Notes under the pieces: model-generated | What the model was told of the DNA's origin: nothing | Seen by the model: only the letters and a program-made list of their open reading frames with translations | The model's database searches: none | Position numbers and translations under genes: made by a program | Shown here: positions 52,074 to 62,000 of the stretch, one piece after another | Numbering within the stretch: position 1 is the first letter of the stretch | How the letters are laid out: every line of letters begins with the position of its first letter | From: Mesostigma viride | Lineage: Eukaryota > Streptophyta > Mesostigmatophyceae > Mesostigmatales > Mesostigmataceae | Length of the DNA: 62,000 nt | Assembly: GCA_009746045.1 (NCBI GenBank) | Contig: RPFO01000104.1 | Coordinates: 1-62,000, forward strand | Reading direction: 5' to 3'

Positions 52074-53110
52074 TTGGCTTCACTCCGTTTCCCTTTAGGG
52101 GAGCGTGGGGTCCGCATATTATTCCTGCGCGCCCTCCCCATGAGCCCTTTGTTCACGCTGGTTCCGGCCCTTTACGCCATCGCTCTCCGCCACCAGCTCA
52201 TTTGCCCCGCAACCTCTCATCACGGCGGGTGCGTCCTACGGCAGCTGCGGGCTTGCTCTGGATACTACTGGGTCGCACTACATCGCGTGCATGGGTGGCC
52301 AGCAGAACCAGAACTGGTTCCTCTATCTCCATGTACCGCTCTCCTCCGGGTGGTGTGTGCCATGGTTCGGTCGGTCTTTCCCCACTCCACCATCAAGTGC
52401 GAGGACGCGGATGGGGCCGCCCTCTACTCACCCAACCACCGCCCCGACATTACCCGTGCTTGACTGCGACGGGCAGGGTTGCCCGACCTGCTCATCGATG
52501 TCTCCGTGGCTCGGCCGCTCTCCGGTCGCCACATCCTCCGGGCGGCTGTGCCGGATGCCGGCGCTGCTGCCGCTGTGGCAGTGAGCGCGACAAGTTTGCC
52601 TCCTACGGCAATGTGGGGCCCCACCGGGTCATCCCCTTTGCCCTTGAGGAGTTCGGGGCCATGGGCCCCGAGACAGCGGAGTTTTTCCACGAGTGCTGCC
52701 AGCGCCGTGAAGACCGCCTCGACCTCGAGGGTCAAACCGGCGCCCCGTGGTCGGCCCGCACGTGGTCCTCGTATTGGCGGCAGTGCCTGTCACTCGCCCT
52801 CACTCGCACCGTGGCTGATGTGTTTATTGTGTTATTCCGCCGCACCCGAGCCGACTTTGTCGCGACCCATGCGGTCTAGATCCCTTCCAGGCCTGCATGG
52901 TGGGCCGGCAGCGCTGTTGCTGCGTGTAGTTTTGTGATGTATAGTTAGTTGTACCTTGTGCAGCTGGCGTGATCCTTGGATGTCCGTGTCAGATTACTAT
53001 TAATTTCTTTAGGGTTATTCTCCCAGTTATTCTCCCAGTTATCGGGTTTTTCCTTATGTTGCATGCCTATCTCACCTCCGTAGTCTATCATTCTCACTGA
53101 ATATATATTA
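52074..53110 (+). pseudogene. Second PD-(D/E)XK-like LINE copy, frameshifted, with its 3' UTR
   Basis: Carries SPNHRPDI, then a frame change, LLIDVSVARPLSGRH, a further change, ERDKFASYGNVGPHRVIPFA and WSSYWRQCLSLALTRTVADV, stop near 52879. The 3' UTR (52880-53110; CTTGTGCAGCTGGCGTGATC) is repeated at 54841-55015. Confidence 0.7.
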
Positions 53111-53149
53111 GATTATCATATGAGATGGAATGGGAGATCCATCCATCCT

Positions 53150-54780
53150 CACGAGCCACGAGCCACGAGGTAGCCATGGCTGACGGCGGAGCTCATAACT
53201 TTCACGTTTGGGCACCAAATTCGGCTGTGAATATCACAATCGCTTCGTCTTTCTAAGACGCGCACGCTGATATATAATTTTCCGTTCGAAGCTATTACGC
53301 AATATATGACGAGCAAACGCTCCTCGACGCAACGCAGCCTGCATGGCGGCTGCGCTAAGCCCTGAAAATACGTCTGCAGCGCTCCGGCTGCAGCTTCGAT
53401 CGCCCTCAGGTCCGGCAGGCAGCGGTGACACTAGTCGTGCACTGGTGGTTGCCTCGAACCCTCCCGAGCTCAATGCCTCACCCTCTGCATCGCCTGAGCC
53501 CAAACGCAGCCGCCCAGCCGAACCTACTAGCTGGTCTGAGCGCGACTTTGACGTTGACAGGTTACTCTCCACCTTTCACGTCGACAGACCCGGCTAGCTA
53601 TTTCGACATGCCACCCATCAAGATACTGGAGCTCGTGTTTTATGGGTCGTACGCCTCCCTCCTGGCCCTTAGTGTGCCAGCGCCTCCACGACCATTATCG
53701 CCTCGGCAATGGAGTTGACGGCCGGTTCCCACCCACCGCGGACCTCAGTGACCACCTGCCCGGCTGGCGGCTGGTCTCGCCCTCGCCTTCAGCTCGCCGC
53801 TCTCTTTTCCATCCTGAAGCGCTCTGCCGATGACCTCTGGGTCCCCTCCCCCTTGACCGAATCCACCTTCCTCCTCCACCTTCAAGAAGCCATCTCACAG
53901 CACGTGACGCCCCTAGCTGCAGATGTGGCAGCTGTGGGCCGCACGCTGGCTGCTGAGCTCCCCGCCATCCCCACCGCCACCGCCACCCTCCTCGCCTCCC
54001 CCCCCCCTCCCCCCCATCGATCGCCTCCACCAACTCCATCACCGCCCAGCTCCGCGACATCAACAAGCGCCTCCAGGACAATGCCATCGCCATCGGATGC
54101 CTGCAAAACACCGCAGGCATCACCGCCCAGGCGGTGAAGGACATTGCCGCCAAGCCAGCCCCCGCTGGCGCCTGGCTGGCGATGCTCCTCCCACCCAGAC
54201 CTGGGCGGACGGCATGCTTAAGCAACACAACACCTCCACCACCTCCGCCGTCGCAGCATGTGCAGCTCCAGCAGCAGACGCTTGACCTCCGCGAGGAGGC
54301 CGAGCTCGCCAAGCGCAGCCTAAAGTCCTAACGTCATCGTCAAGAACCTCGATGTCCATGGTGGAAGGTGAGAATTCTGAGAAGCTTGCACAGGCGTTTG
54401 AGAGCAAAATCCTTGGTCGCATGGGTCTCCTTGGTGAGATCAAGCTGGCCGCCCACCGCCTTCCCCGCTCGCGGGGTAAGGCAGGGCGCTTCTTCTCATC
54501 TTTGAGAACCCCGCGGACAAGATTTCGTTTCTCAGACGCCGCAAGCGGCTCGAGAACTTAGACTCCCTTCACCTTGGACGACGACTTGACCCTGGCGCAG
54601 CAACACCGGCGACGGGAGCTATGGCCGACCTACCTCCAGCTCCGGCAGACCGCGGCGGGGAAGCCGGTGTACTGGAAGGGGGCGACCATCTACGTCGGCC
54701 ACAAGCCCTGGCAAGCGACCCCCGCGACCCCGGCGACTCCAGACGCCCCAGCTCAGGGGAATACAGCAGTAGTAGTGTAG
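53150..54780 (+). pseudogene. LINE 5' UTR and ORF1, multiply frameshifted
   Basis: The 5' UTR (GCCACGAG repeats, GCTGACGGCGGAGCTCATAA) and start MTSKR match the intact element at 21655-21825. The ORF1 frame is broken at several points. Recognisable parts are PAGSGDTSRALVVASNPPEL, ISQHVTPLAADVAAVGRTLA and TLAQQHRRRELWPTYLQLRQ, ending at about 54778. Confidence 0.8.
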
Positions 54781-54840
54781 AATATGAGTCAGGCCTAGCC
54801 GTGGCCTTGTAGTAACATACATATAAGCATACATATAAGT

Positions 54841-55015
54841 GTAGTTTTGTGATGTATAGTTAGTTGTACCTTGTGCAGCTGGCGTGATCCTTGGATGTCT
54901 GTGTCAGATTACTATTCATTTCTTCAGGGCTATTCTCCCAGTTATCGGGTTTTTCCTTATGTTGCATACCTATCTCACCTCCGTAATCTATCATTCTCAA
55001 TGAATACATATAAGC
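54841..55015 (+). repeat. Duplicate of the PD-(D/E)XK LINE 3' UTR
   Basis: Nearly identical to 52920-53105. The ORF1 pseudogene thus lies between two copies of this 3' UTR segment. Confidence 0.85.
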
Positions 55016-55280
55016 CTACTACAGGCAAGTGCTATACCAGCTGATGCCTTAGCATTCTTTAGTCATGTACATGTGTGCCTATGATGTGACGCATAGCTTA
55101 TGCTGAAACGAAAATGGCTGACGGCGGTATGGCTGACGGCGGAGTTCAGATCTTTTGCATCTGAGCCCCAAATTCGGTCAGACCACTCGCATTCGATGCG
55201 CTTTTTTGAGACGCACCCGCCAGTATAATCGGTTACGGCTGAAACGCAGTATTGCGGAAGTTATCACGTGACAGGCAGCT

Positions 55281-56644
55281 ATGACGACCTCTAAAGCAAA
55301 ACGGGGTTTGGAAAAGGAGCTTACCGGCTCCCAGCCCAACCCGCTCGCCATCGTTCTTGCCCAGCCGCCTGGGCTCGCCAACCCACCGCCAGCAGCCCCA
55401 TCGCCCAGCGCCTCGCCTGAGCCCAAGAAACCCTGCCACGCTCGCAACTGGAGCAAGTTCCTCCCCGGCGACCGACGCTTCGGCTGGACCGTGTGGCAAG
55501 AATTGTCGCCGCAGGAATGCATTGAGGTTCTCCAGTTCCTCGAACAGGAGCGGAAGCTCTTCGTGCCCAAGGGGGGGCGGCTATCGACTACAATGGAGAC
55601 ATGTCCTGGCTCTATGCTTTGGACGAAGTACAACAACGCCTGATTATCTTGACCAGCCAATTCCAGAGCCACCTCTCCGACCTCACCCTCACGCTCCGCA
55701 CCCCAGCCCCCGCACAGCCGGCAGCCCCATCGGCTTCCTCCCTCTGCAAGGATGACCTCCGCGCAGTGCTGGAGGAGCACGTGACCTGGCCGCTGGCCGA
55801 GCAGCTGACATCGCTGAACACCACGCTCAACAAGGTCGAGGCCCGGGTCTCCAACGTGGAAACCAAGGTCGTCCACAAGCTCCAACCCCAGTTCACGGCT
55901 CTACACACCGCGGAGCAGGCTTCGGAAAAGCATGCTACACTTGTCTCTCGCCTTAACCAGGTGGAGGGAAAGTGTGGCGTGCTCCTGAAGAAGCTTGAGG
56001 CCATCACCGCCCACACCGAGGCCCTGGCCACACAGGTCCCCAAGATAGCGGAGCAGACGGCCACCATTGCATCCCAGCCACCCCGGCAGGATGCTGGCGA
56101 CCTCCCGCCGCTCTCCTACGCGGACCTGCTGCGGTCAGCGACCGCCTCCACCACCGACGCCATCGCCACAAAGCTCCAGGAGCTGGAGAACCACCGCCAG
56201 GCCCAGCAACGGGAGGTCACCGACCGCGCTCGCCGCGAGTGCCGAGTGGTGCTACGTCGCTTCCCCCAGAAGCCAGGTGAGACGTCAACCTCTCTTGCTG
56301 ACGAGCTCAAGAACCAGCTTCTTACCCTCATGGGCCTGGTAGGTGAGGTAGCACTGAGCGGGTGCCACCGCCTTCCCCACTCACGGGACAAGGCGGCTCC
56401 CCCACCAGTCCTCCTCACCTTCCCCTCCCCTGAGGATAAGCAGCGGTTCCTCTCTCGTCGCAAGCGGTTGCACGACCTCACCTGGACGCTGGATGACGAC
56501 CTCACCCCCGCTCAGCAACAGCAGCGACGCGACCTGTGGCCGGAATACCTCCGCCATAAGCAGGACCCCCAGAAGCCCAAGGTGTACTGGAGGGGCGGGG
56601 ACCTGATGATCAACCACAAGATGTGGACGCCCCCAGCGGGCTAG
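55281..56644 (+). pseudogene. LINE ORF1, second subfamily, one frame break
   Basis: Reads from 55281 (MTTSKAKRGLEKEL) to a G7 run at 55571-55577. The frame then shifts by one and continues to a stop at 56644. The second part is rich in heptads (LNTTLNKVEARVSNVETKVV), a good coiled coil, then the C-terminal ORF1 region (LLTFPSPEDKQRFLSRRKRL; TLDDDLTPAQQQQRRDLWPE). A single base in a homopolymer could be an assembly error, so it may be intact. No RT follows before its 3' UTR, as in the 21636 element. Confidence 0.75.
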
Positions 56645-57430
56645 AATAGCAATAGCCCTAGATTGTAACCCTTGGCGTCACTGCCGCTAAGGCAGCCATG
56701 CCTAGACTATTTGCCTAGCTGTGCCAACACACCTAGTCACGTGCCGCCAACGCACGGTCCACCACCAGCCATAGCCTAGTACAGCCATGCTACGCCCTGG
56801 CTATGTTTAGCCAAGCCATGCCTATAATGGGACCCCCCCATGGATGTTGCATTAAGAATTTAGCCATGCTATGCCATGCAGAGAGATGCTCTCTGTCGAG
56901 CAGCCATGTCCTAGCTCTTGTATAGCCATGCTGATCTTCCTCCCTCACAGGCATGCTCCCCCCCTTACCCGGGCATAGCGTGATAGACCATGAGGGTGCA
57001 GGTGCCCTGGTGCACCTAGAGCAAGGGTAGCTTACATTCCCACCCTTGCATGAAGTAGCCTAGGATGTATTAAAAGCCATATGCCCCTTCTCAGGGATAT
57101 GCGCTACATTGACTCCCAACGGAGCGATGTTGATAATTAATTAATTAAATGATGCCTAGCTTTATTTAGTTATGCTGTGCCCACGCAGAGAGCTGCTCTC
57201 TGCTGAGATGCCACGCTGTAGCCTTGTCTAGCCATGATGATCTTCCCCCCTACTATGTCGGGGCCTTTCGGTAGGTGCCTGAATACATAGTGGTGTGCAG
57301 GTGCACTTGGTGCACCCATAGCAGGTGTAGTTTACACCAACCCTTGCAGGAAGTAGCCCAGAGTGTATTATAAACCATATACCACTTCTCACGGATATGT
57401 GCTACATATACTCCCAACGGAGCCGTTATG
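56645..57430 (+). promoter_or_regulatory. Two consecutive LINE 3' UTR ends
   Basis: The first ends near 57148 with TTAATTAATTAA after CTCCCAACGGAGCGATGTT. The second, 5' truncated, follows at once and ends near 57430 in ATGTTACAATTC. Both keep the CAGAGAG/CTCTCTG stem (56879, 57186) and the GGTGC/GCACC stem. Confidence 0.8.
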
Positions 57431-57433
57431 TTA

Positions 57434-57793
57434 CAATTCAATTCAATTCAATCAATCCAATTCAATTCAATTCAATTCAATTCAATTCAATTCAATTCAA
57501 TTCAATTCAATTCAATTCAATTCAATTCAATTCAATTCAATTCAATTCAATTCAATTCAATTCAATTCAATTCAATTCAATTCAATTCAATTCAATTCAA
57601 TTCAATTCAATTCAATTCAATTCAATTCAATTCAATTCAATTCAATTCAATTCAATTCAATTCAATTCAATTCAATTCAATTCAATTCAATTCAATTCAA
57701 TTCAATTCAATTCAATTCAATTCAATTCAATTCAATTCAATTCAATTCAATTCAATTCAATTCAATCCAATCCAATCCAATCCAATCCAATCC
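57434..57793. repeat. (AATTC)n pentanucleotide array, LINE tail expansion
   Basis: About 66 units of AATTC begin exactly where the LINE 3' tail begins, ending in six AATCC units. Confidence 0.97.
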
Positions 57794-60437
57794 GATGAGA
57801 TGAGATGAGATGAGATGAGATGAGATGAGATGAGATGAGATGAGATGAGCCTCATCTCATCTCATGATGAGATGAGATGAGATGAGATGAGATGAGATGA
57901 GATGAGATGAGATGAGATGAGATGAGATGAGATGAGATGAGATGAGATGAGATGAGATGAGATGAGATGAGATGAGATGAGATGAGATGAGATGAGATGA
58001 GATGAGATGAGATGAGATGAGATGAGATGAGATGAGATGAGATGAGATGAGATGAGATGAGATGAGATGAGATGAGATGAGATGAGATGAGATGAGATGA
58101 GATGAGATGAGATGAGATGAGATGAGATGAGATGAGATGAGATGAGATGAGATGAGATGAGATGAGATGAGATGAGATGAGATGAGATGAGATGAGATGA
58201 GATGAGATGAGATGAGATGAGATGAGATGAGATGAGATGAGATGAGATGAGATGAGATGAGATGCTCAAGATGAGATGAGATGAGATGAGATGAGATGAG
58301 ATGAGATGAGATGAGATGAGATGAGATGAGATGAGATGAGATGAGATGAGATGAGATGAGATGAGATGAGATGAGATGAGATGAGATGAGATGAGATGAG
58401 ATGAGATGAGATGAGATGAGATGAGATGAGATGAGATGAGATGAGATGAGATGAGATGAGATGAGATGAGATGAGATGAGATGAGATGAGATGAGATGAG
58501 ATGAGATGAGATGAGATGAGATGAGATGAGATGAGATGAGATGAGATGAGATGAGATGAGATGAGATGAGATGAGATGAGATGAGATGAGATGAGATGAG
58601 ATGAGATGAGATGAGATGAGATGAGATGAGATGAGATGAGATGAGATGAGATGAGATGAGATGAGATGAGATGAGATGAGATGAGATGAGATGAGATGAG
58701 ATGAGATGAGATGAGATGAGATGAGATGAGATGAGATGAGATGAGATGAGATGAGATGAGATGAGATGAGATGAGATGAGATGAGATGAGATGAGATGAG
58801 ATGAGATGAGATGAGATGAGATGAGATGAGATGAGATGAGATGAGATGAGATGAGATGAGATGAGATGAGATGAGATGAGATGAGATGAGATGAGATGAG
58901 ATGAGATGAGATGAGATGAGATGAGATGAGATGAGATGAGATGAGATGAGATGAGATGAGATGAGATGAGATGAGATGAGATGAGATGAGATGAGATGAG
59001 ATGAGATGAGATGAGATGAGATGAGATGAGATGAGATGAGATGAGATGAGATGAGATGAGATGAGATGAGATGAGATGAGATGAGATGAGATGAGATGAG
59101 ATGAGATGAGATGAGATGAGATGAGATGAGATGAGATGAGATGAGATGAGATGAGATGAGATGAGATGAGATGAGATGAGATGAGATGAGATGAGATGAG
59201 ATGAGATGAGATGAGATGAGATGAGATGAGATGAGATGAGATGAGATGAGATGAGATGAGATGAGATGAGATGAGATGAGATGAGATGAGATGAGATGAG
59301 ATGAGATGAGATGAGATGAGATGAGATGAGATGAGATGAGATGAGATGAGATGAGATGAGATGAGATGAGATGAGATGAGATGAGATGAGATGAGATGAG
59401 ATGAGATGAGATGAGATGAGATGAGATGAGATGAGATGAGATGAGATGAGATGAGATGAGATGAGATGAGATGAGATGAGATGAGATGAGATGAGATGAG
59501 ATGAGATGAGATGAGATGAGATGAGATGAGATGAGATGAGATGAGATGAGATGAGATGAGATGAGATGAGATGAGATGAGATGAGATGAGATGAGATGAG
59601 ATGAGATGAGATGAGATGAGATGAGATGAGATGAGATGAGATGAGATGAGATGAGATGAGATGAGATGAGATGAGATGAGATGAGATGAGATGAGATGAG
59701 ATGAGATGAGATGAGATGAGATGAGATGAGATGAGATGAGATGAGATGAGATGAGATGAGATGAGATGAGATGAGATGAGATGAGATGAGATGAGATGAG
59801 ATGAGATGAGATGAGATGAGATGAGATGAGATGAGATGAGATGAGATGAGATGAGATGAGATGAGATGAGATGAGATGAGATGAGATGAGATGAGATGAG
59901 ATGAGATGAGATGAGATGAGATGAGATGAGATGAGATGAGATGAGATGAGATGAGATGAGATGAGATGAGATGAGATGAGATGAGATGAGATGAGATGAG
60001 ATGAGATGAGATGAGATGAGATGAGATGAGATGAGATGAGATGAGATGAGATGAGATGAGATGAGATGAGATGAGATGAGATGAGATGAGATGAGATGAG
60101 ATGAGATGAGATGAGATGAGATGAGATGAGATGAGATGAGATGAGATGAGATGAGATGAGATGAGATGAGATGAGATGAGATGAGATGAGATGAGATGAG
60201 ATGAGATGAGATGAGATGAGATGAGATGAGATGAGATGAGATGAGATGAGATGAGATGAGATGAGATGAGATGAGATGAGATGAGATGAGATGAGATGAG
60301 ATGAGATGAGATGAGATGAGATGAGATGAGATGAGATGAGATGAGATGAGATGAGATGAGATGAGATGAGATGAGATGAGATGAGATGAGATGAGATGAG
60401 ATGAGATGAGATGAGATGAGATGAGATGAGATGAGAT
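57794..60437. repeat. 2.64-kb (GATGA)n pentanucleotide array
   Basis: More than 500 nearly perfect GATGA units. There is a strand-switch hairpin at about 57849-57880 (CTCATCTCATCTCATG then GATGAGATGAG) and one interruption (GATGCTCAA) near 58262. Stop-free frames on the minus strand are artefacts. Confidence 0.98.
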
Positions 60438-60439
60438 GG

Positions 60440-62000
60440 AATGGAAATGTGTAGCCCTGCTGGATATGGAAATGTGTGCATTGAAATTATGAAGTGAGAC
60501 AAATATTCCCGGACATTAAATTATGGCTGGCTTACGTGTAGAGTGACTAGATGACCTTGCAGTGGGGCCGGAAACACTAGCTTGCTTGATCAAGGCGTGT
60601 GTTTCGAGCCGGCCGGGAGTGTCCGTCTAGTGGTGAGCACCATTGCTGCGATCGCTCTCCCACCACTTACGAGGAAATACCCGCAAATGGCAAAACCACT
60701 GAAAAGCGGGTCTAGCCTGTCAGTCATTCCGTGAGCCATACAGGCTACACCACAACCACCACCAGTAATAATACGATTCCCAAGCATGGACGGCGTGGCG
60801 CGAGCCAAAACAAGTAATACTGTGTTAGAAAAGTAACTTACTACGAAAGTAAAAACCCTTCAGAGCAATGCAGTGGAGACAAAACAATTCGTCACCAGGG
60901 ATTCGCGTGCCGTCACCGATCACACTACTGAACTGGCCCAAGGCAGCTTAACTTCGCAGGTCTGATGGGATGCGGTGTATTCTGCCTGGTATGAACGAAT
61001 CATGCCGTTACCTCCTAAACCAAAATTTATAACCACATTTACTTAGCAACAGGATCACCAATACAGACCCGCAGACAATACATTTATAAGTCTCGCCCTA
61101 TCCGAAGCTACTGTAGTCCTGCTTTTTTTTTTACATTGGTGATTTTTGCAACGTCTGATACTCATCATTTCCCGTTTATTAACCTCTCTGGTCTATAATT
61201 GGATAATAAATATACCCATTCCCCCGAGTCCTTGCAACGTCTCGACACGCGCCCAATCATGCCCGAACGCTGTGCCGGAACGAATGTTGACTGTATTCAG
61301 CCTTCGGTCCCGTAGCTCCCGACCGCTAGTTCTATCACAGTCTGACAATTCTGACCCACCCGGCAAGCGTCAACTACCGCAGTTTTAAAGGACATAAATC
61401 TGCCGTACAGCCGTTCGTTCCCACTAGGCGAAGTGCCCCGGCATAGCATGGCAACTGCAGAGATGTTAACACAGTCAGTTCCATTCGCCCCCCCAGCCAG
61501 AAAAATGCAACTGACCTGGAAAGTACTGCATTTTCGACGAGCCCATTTCTCCACTTCCGTGCAATACCCCTGGTGCCTAACGCGCCTGGTATGAGGATTT
61601 TTGTTTAATTAGGGACAATCATGGCCAGGAAATCGCGATAACTACATTTGCACCTGGGCTGTCTATACCCCGTTCCTTAACAGACGATTATTTCAGGAAG
61701 CGCTTACGGCATTCTCTGCATGCAGCGTTGCAAGCAGTGAGGAATCGCCGCGGACATGACAGCACTAAGATGCATAATTAGGCATATAAGCACAGCACCG
61801 CCAGGTGGGCGTTTGCTCCAAGTCTGGCATTGCAATGACGGTAAAAGAGCCCTCTAGAATGCGCTGGCAATTCGCTGGTCAGGGTTCAGCCCAGGCCCAG
61901 TTCAGCAACGTTGTTGCCGAGAGCTCCAGCCAAAACTCAGATGCTCATGATTACGCGTCTTCCAACGAAGCCTATCGACGAAACGACAATCCAAGCAGCG
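60440..62000. other. Right edge, no gene recognised
   Basis: Moderate-GC unique sequence. Only short open frames without recognised similarity (for example an 85-codon minus-strand frame at 61554-61297). It may hold the edge of a gene beyond the window. Confidence 0.5.

Noticed and set aside
57857-60502. 881-codon minus-strand frame (His-Leu-Ile-Ser-Ser repeats)
   Set aside because: A pentanucleotide array read through in a stop-free frame. No non-repeat coding sequence.
60615-60690. Possible tRNA (A-box-like CTAGTGGTGAGCACC)
   Set aside because: No B box at the right distance and no cloverleaf or acceptor stem could be built.
61297-61554. 85-codon minus-strand frame
   Set aside because: No similarity recognised, no splice context and no neighbour to support it.

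Overview
The window is nuclear DNA of a eukaryote. It has spliced genes with GT-AG introns, LINE-type retrotransposons, TIR DNA transposons and very large simple-sequence arrays. Two host genes can be rebuilt exon by exon with consistent phases. One is a GT29 (sialyltransferase-like) glycosyltransferase on the minus strand, about 473-10496, running off the left edge. The other is translation initiation factor eIF2 beta on the plus strand, 11466-19754, complete in nine exons. They are divergent, with about 970 bp between their start codons. A high-GC, repeat-laden genome with a GT29 enzyme, and one copy of a plant/algal-type TTTAGGG motif, suggest a unicellular green-lineage alga. This is an inference of low confidence; no organelle or rRNA marker is present.

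Layout: 1-10.5 kb is the GT29 gene, whose introns carry a 2.9-kb tetranucleotide tract and a tandem array of copies of its own 5' splice site. 11.4-19.8 kb is eIF2 beta, with most introns holding a different minisatellite or microsatellite, the last a 630-bp CAA/CAG tract. From 20.5 kb to the right end almost everything is transposon.

20.5-30.1 kb holds nested elements: TTAA-targeting elements with CCCGTG ends, an ORF1-only LINE with a perfect 13-bp target-site duplication, and a frameshifted LINE ORF2 (reverse transcriptase). 30,127-48,830 is read here as one 18.7-kb insertion with perfect 25-bp terminal inverted repeats and a TA duplication. Its two flanks rejoin into one continuous LINE 3' UTR. 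It carries a pogo/CENP-B-like helix-turn-helix gene (37.4-39.0 kb) and two nested TIR elements: 3.6 kb (30,846-34,444) and 9.36 kb (39,036-48,399). The 9.36-kb element has perfect 29-bp TIRs, a TTG duplication, two divergent unrecognised genes and octamer-based satellite arrays. 48.8-57.4 kb is a pile of LINE fragments of at least two kinds: ORF1/RT elements, and copies with a PD-(D/E)XK-like C-terminal domain. 57.4-60.4 kb is an AATTC array that appears to grow out of a LINE 3' tail and passes into a 2.6-kb GATGA array. The last 1.5 kb shows nothing I recognise.

Many long open frames are artefacts of stop-free repeats and are listed as rejected. All exon boundaries are my reading of the sequence without transcripts.
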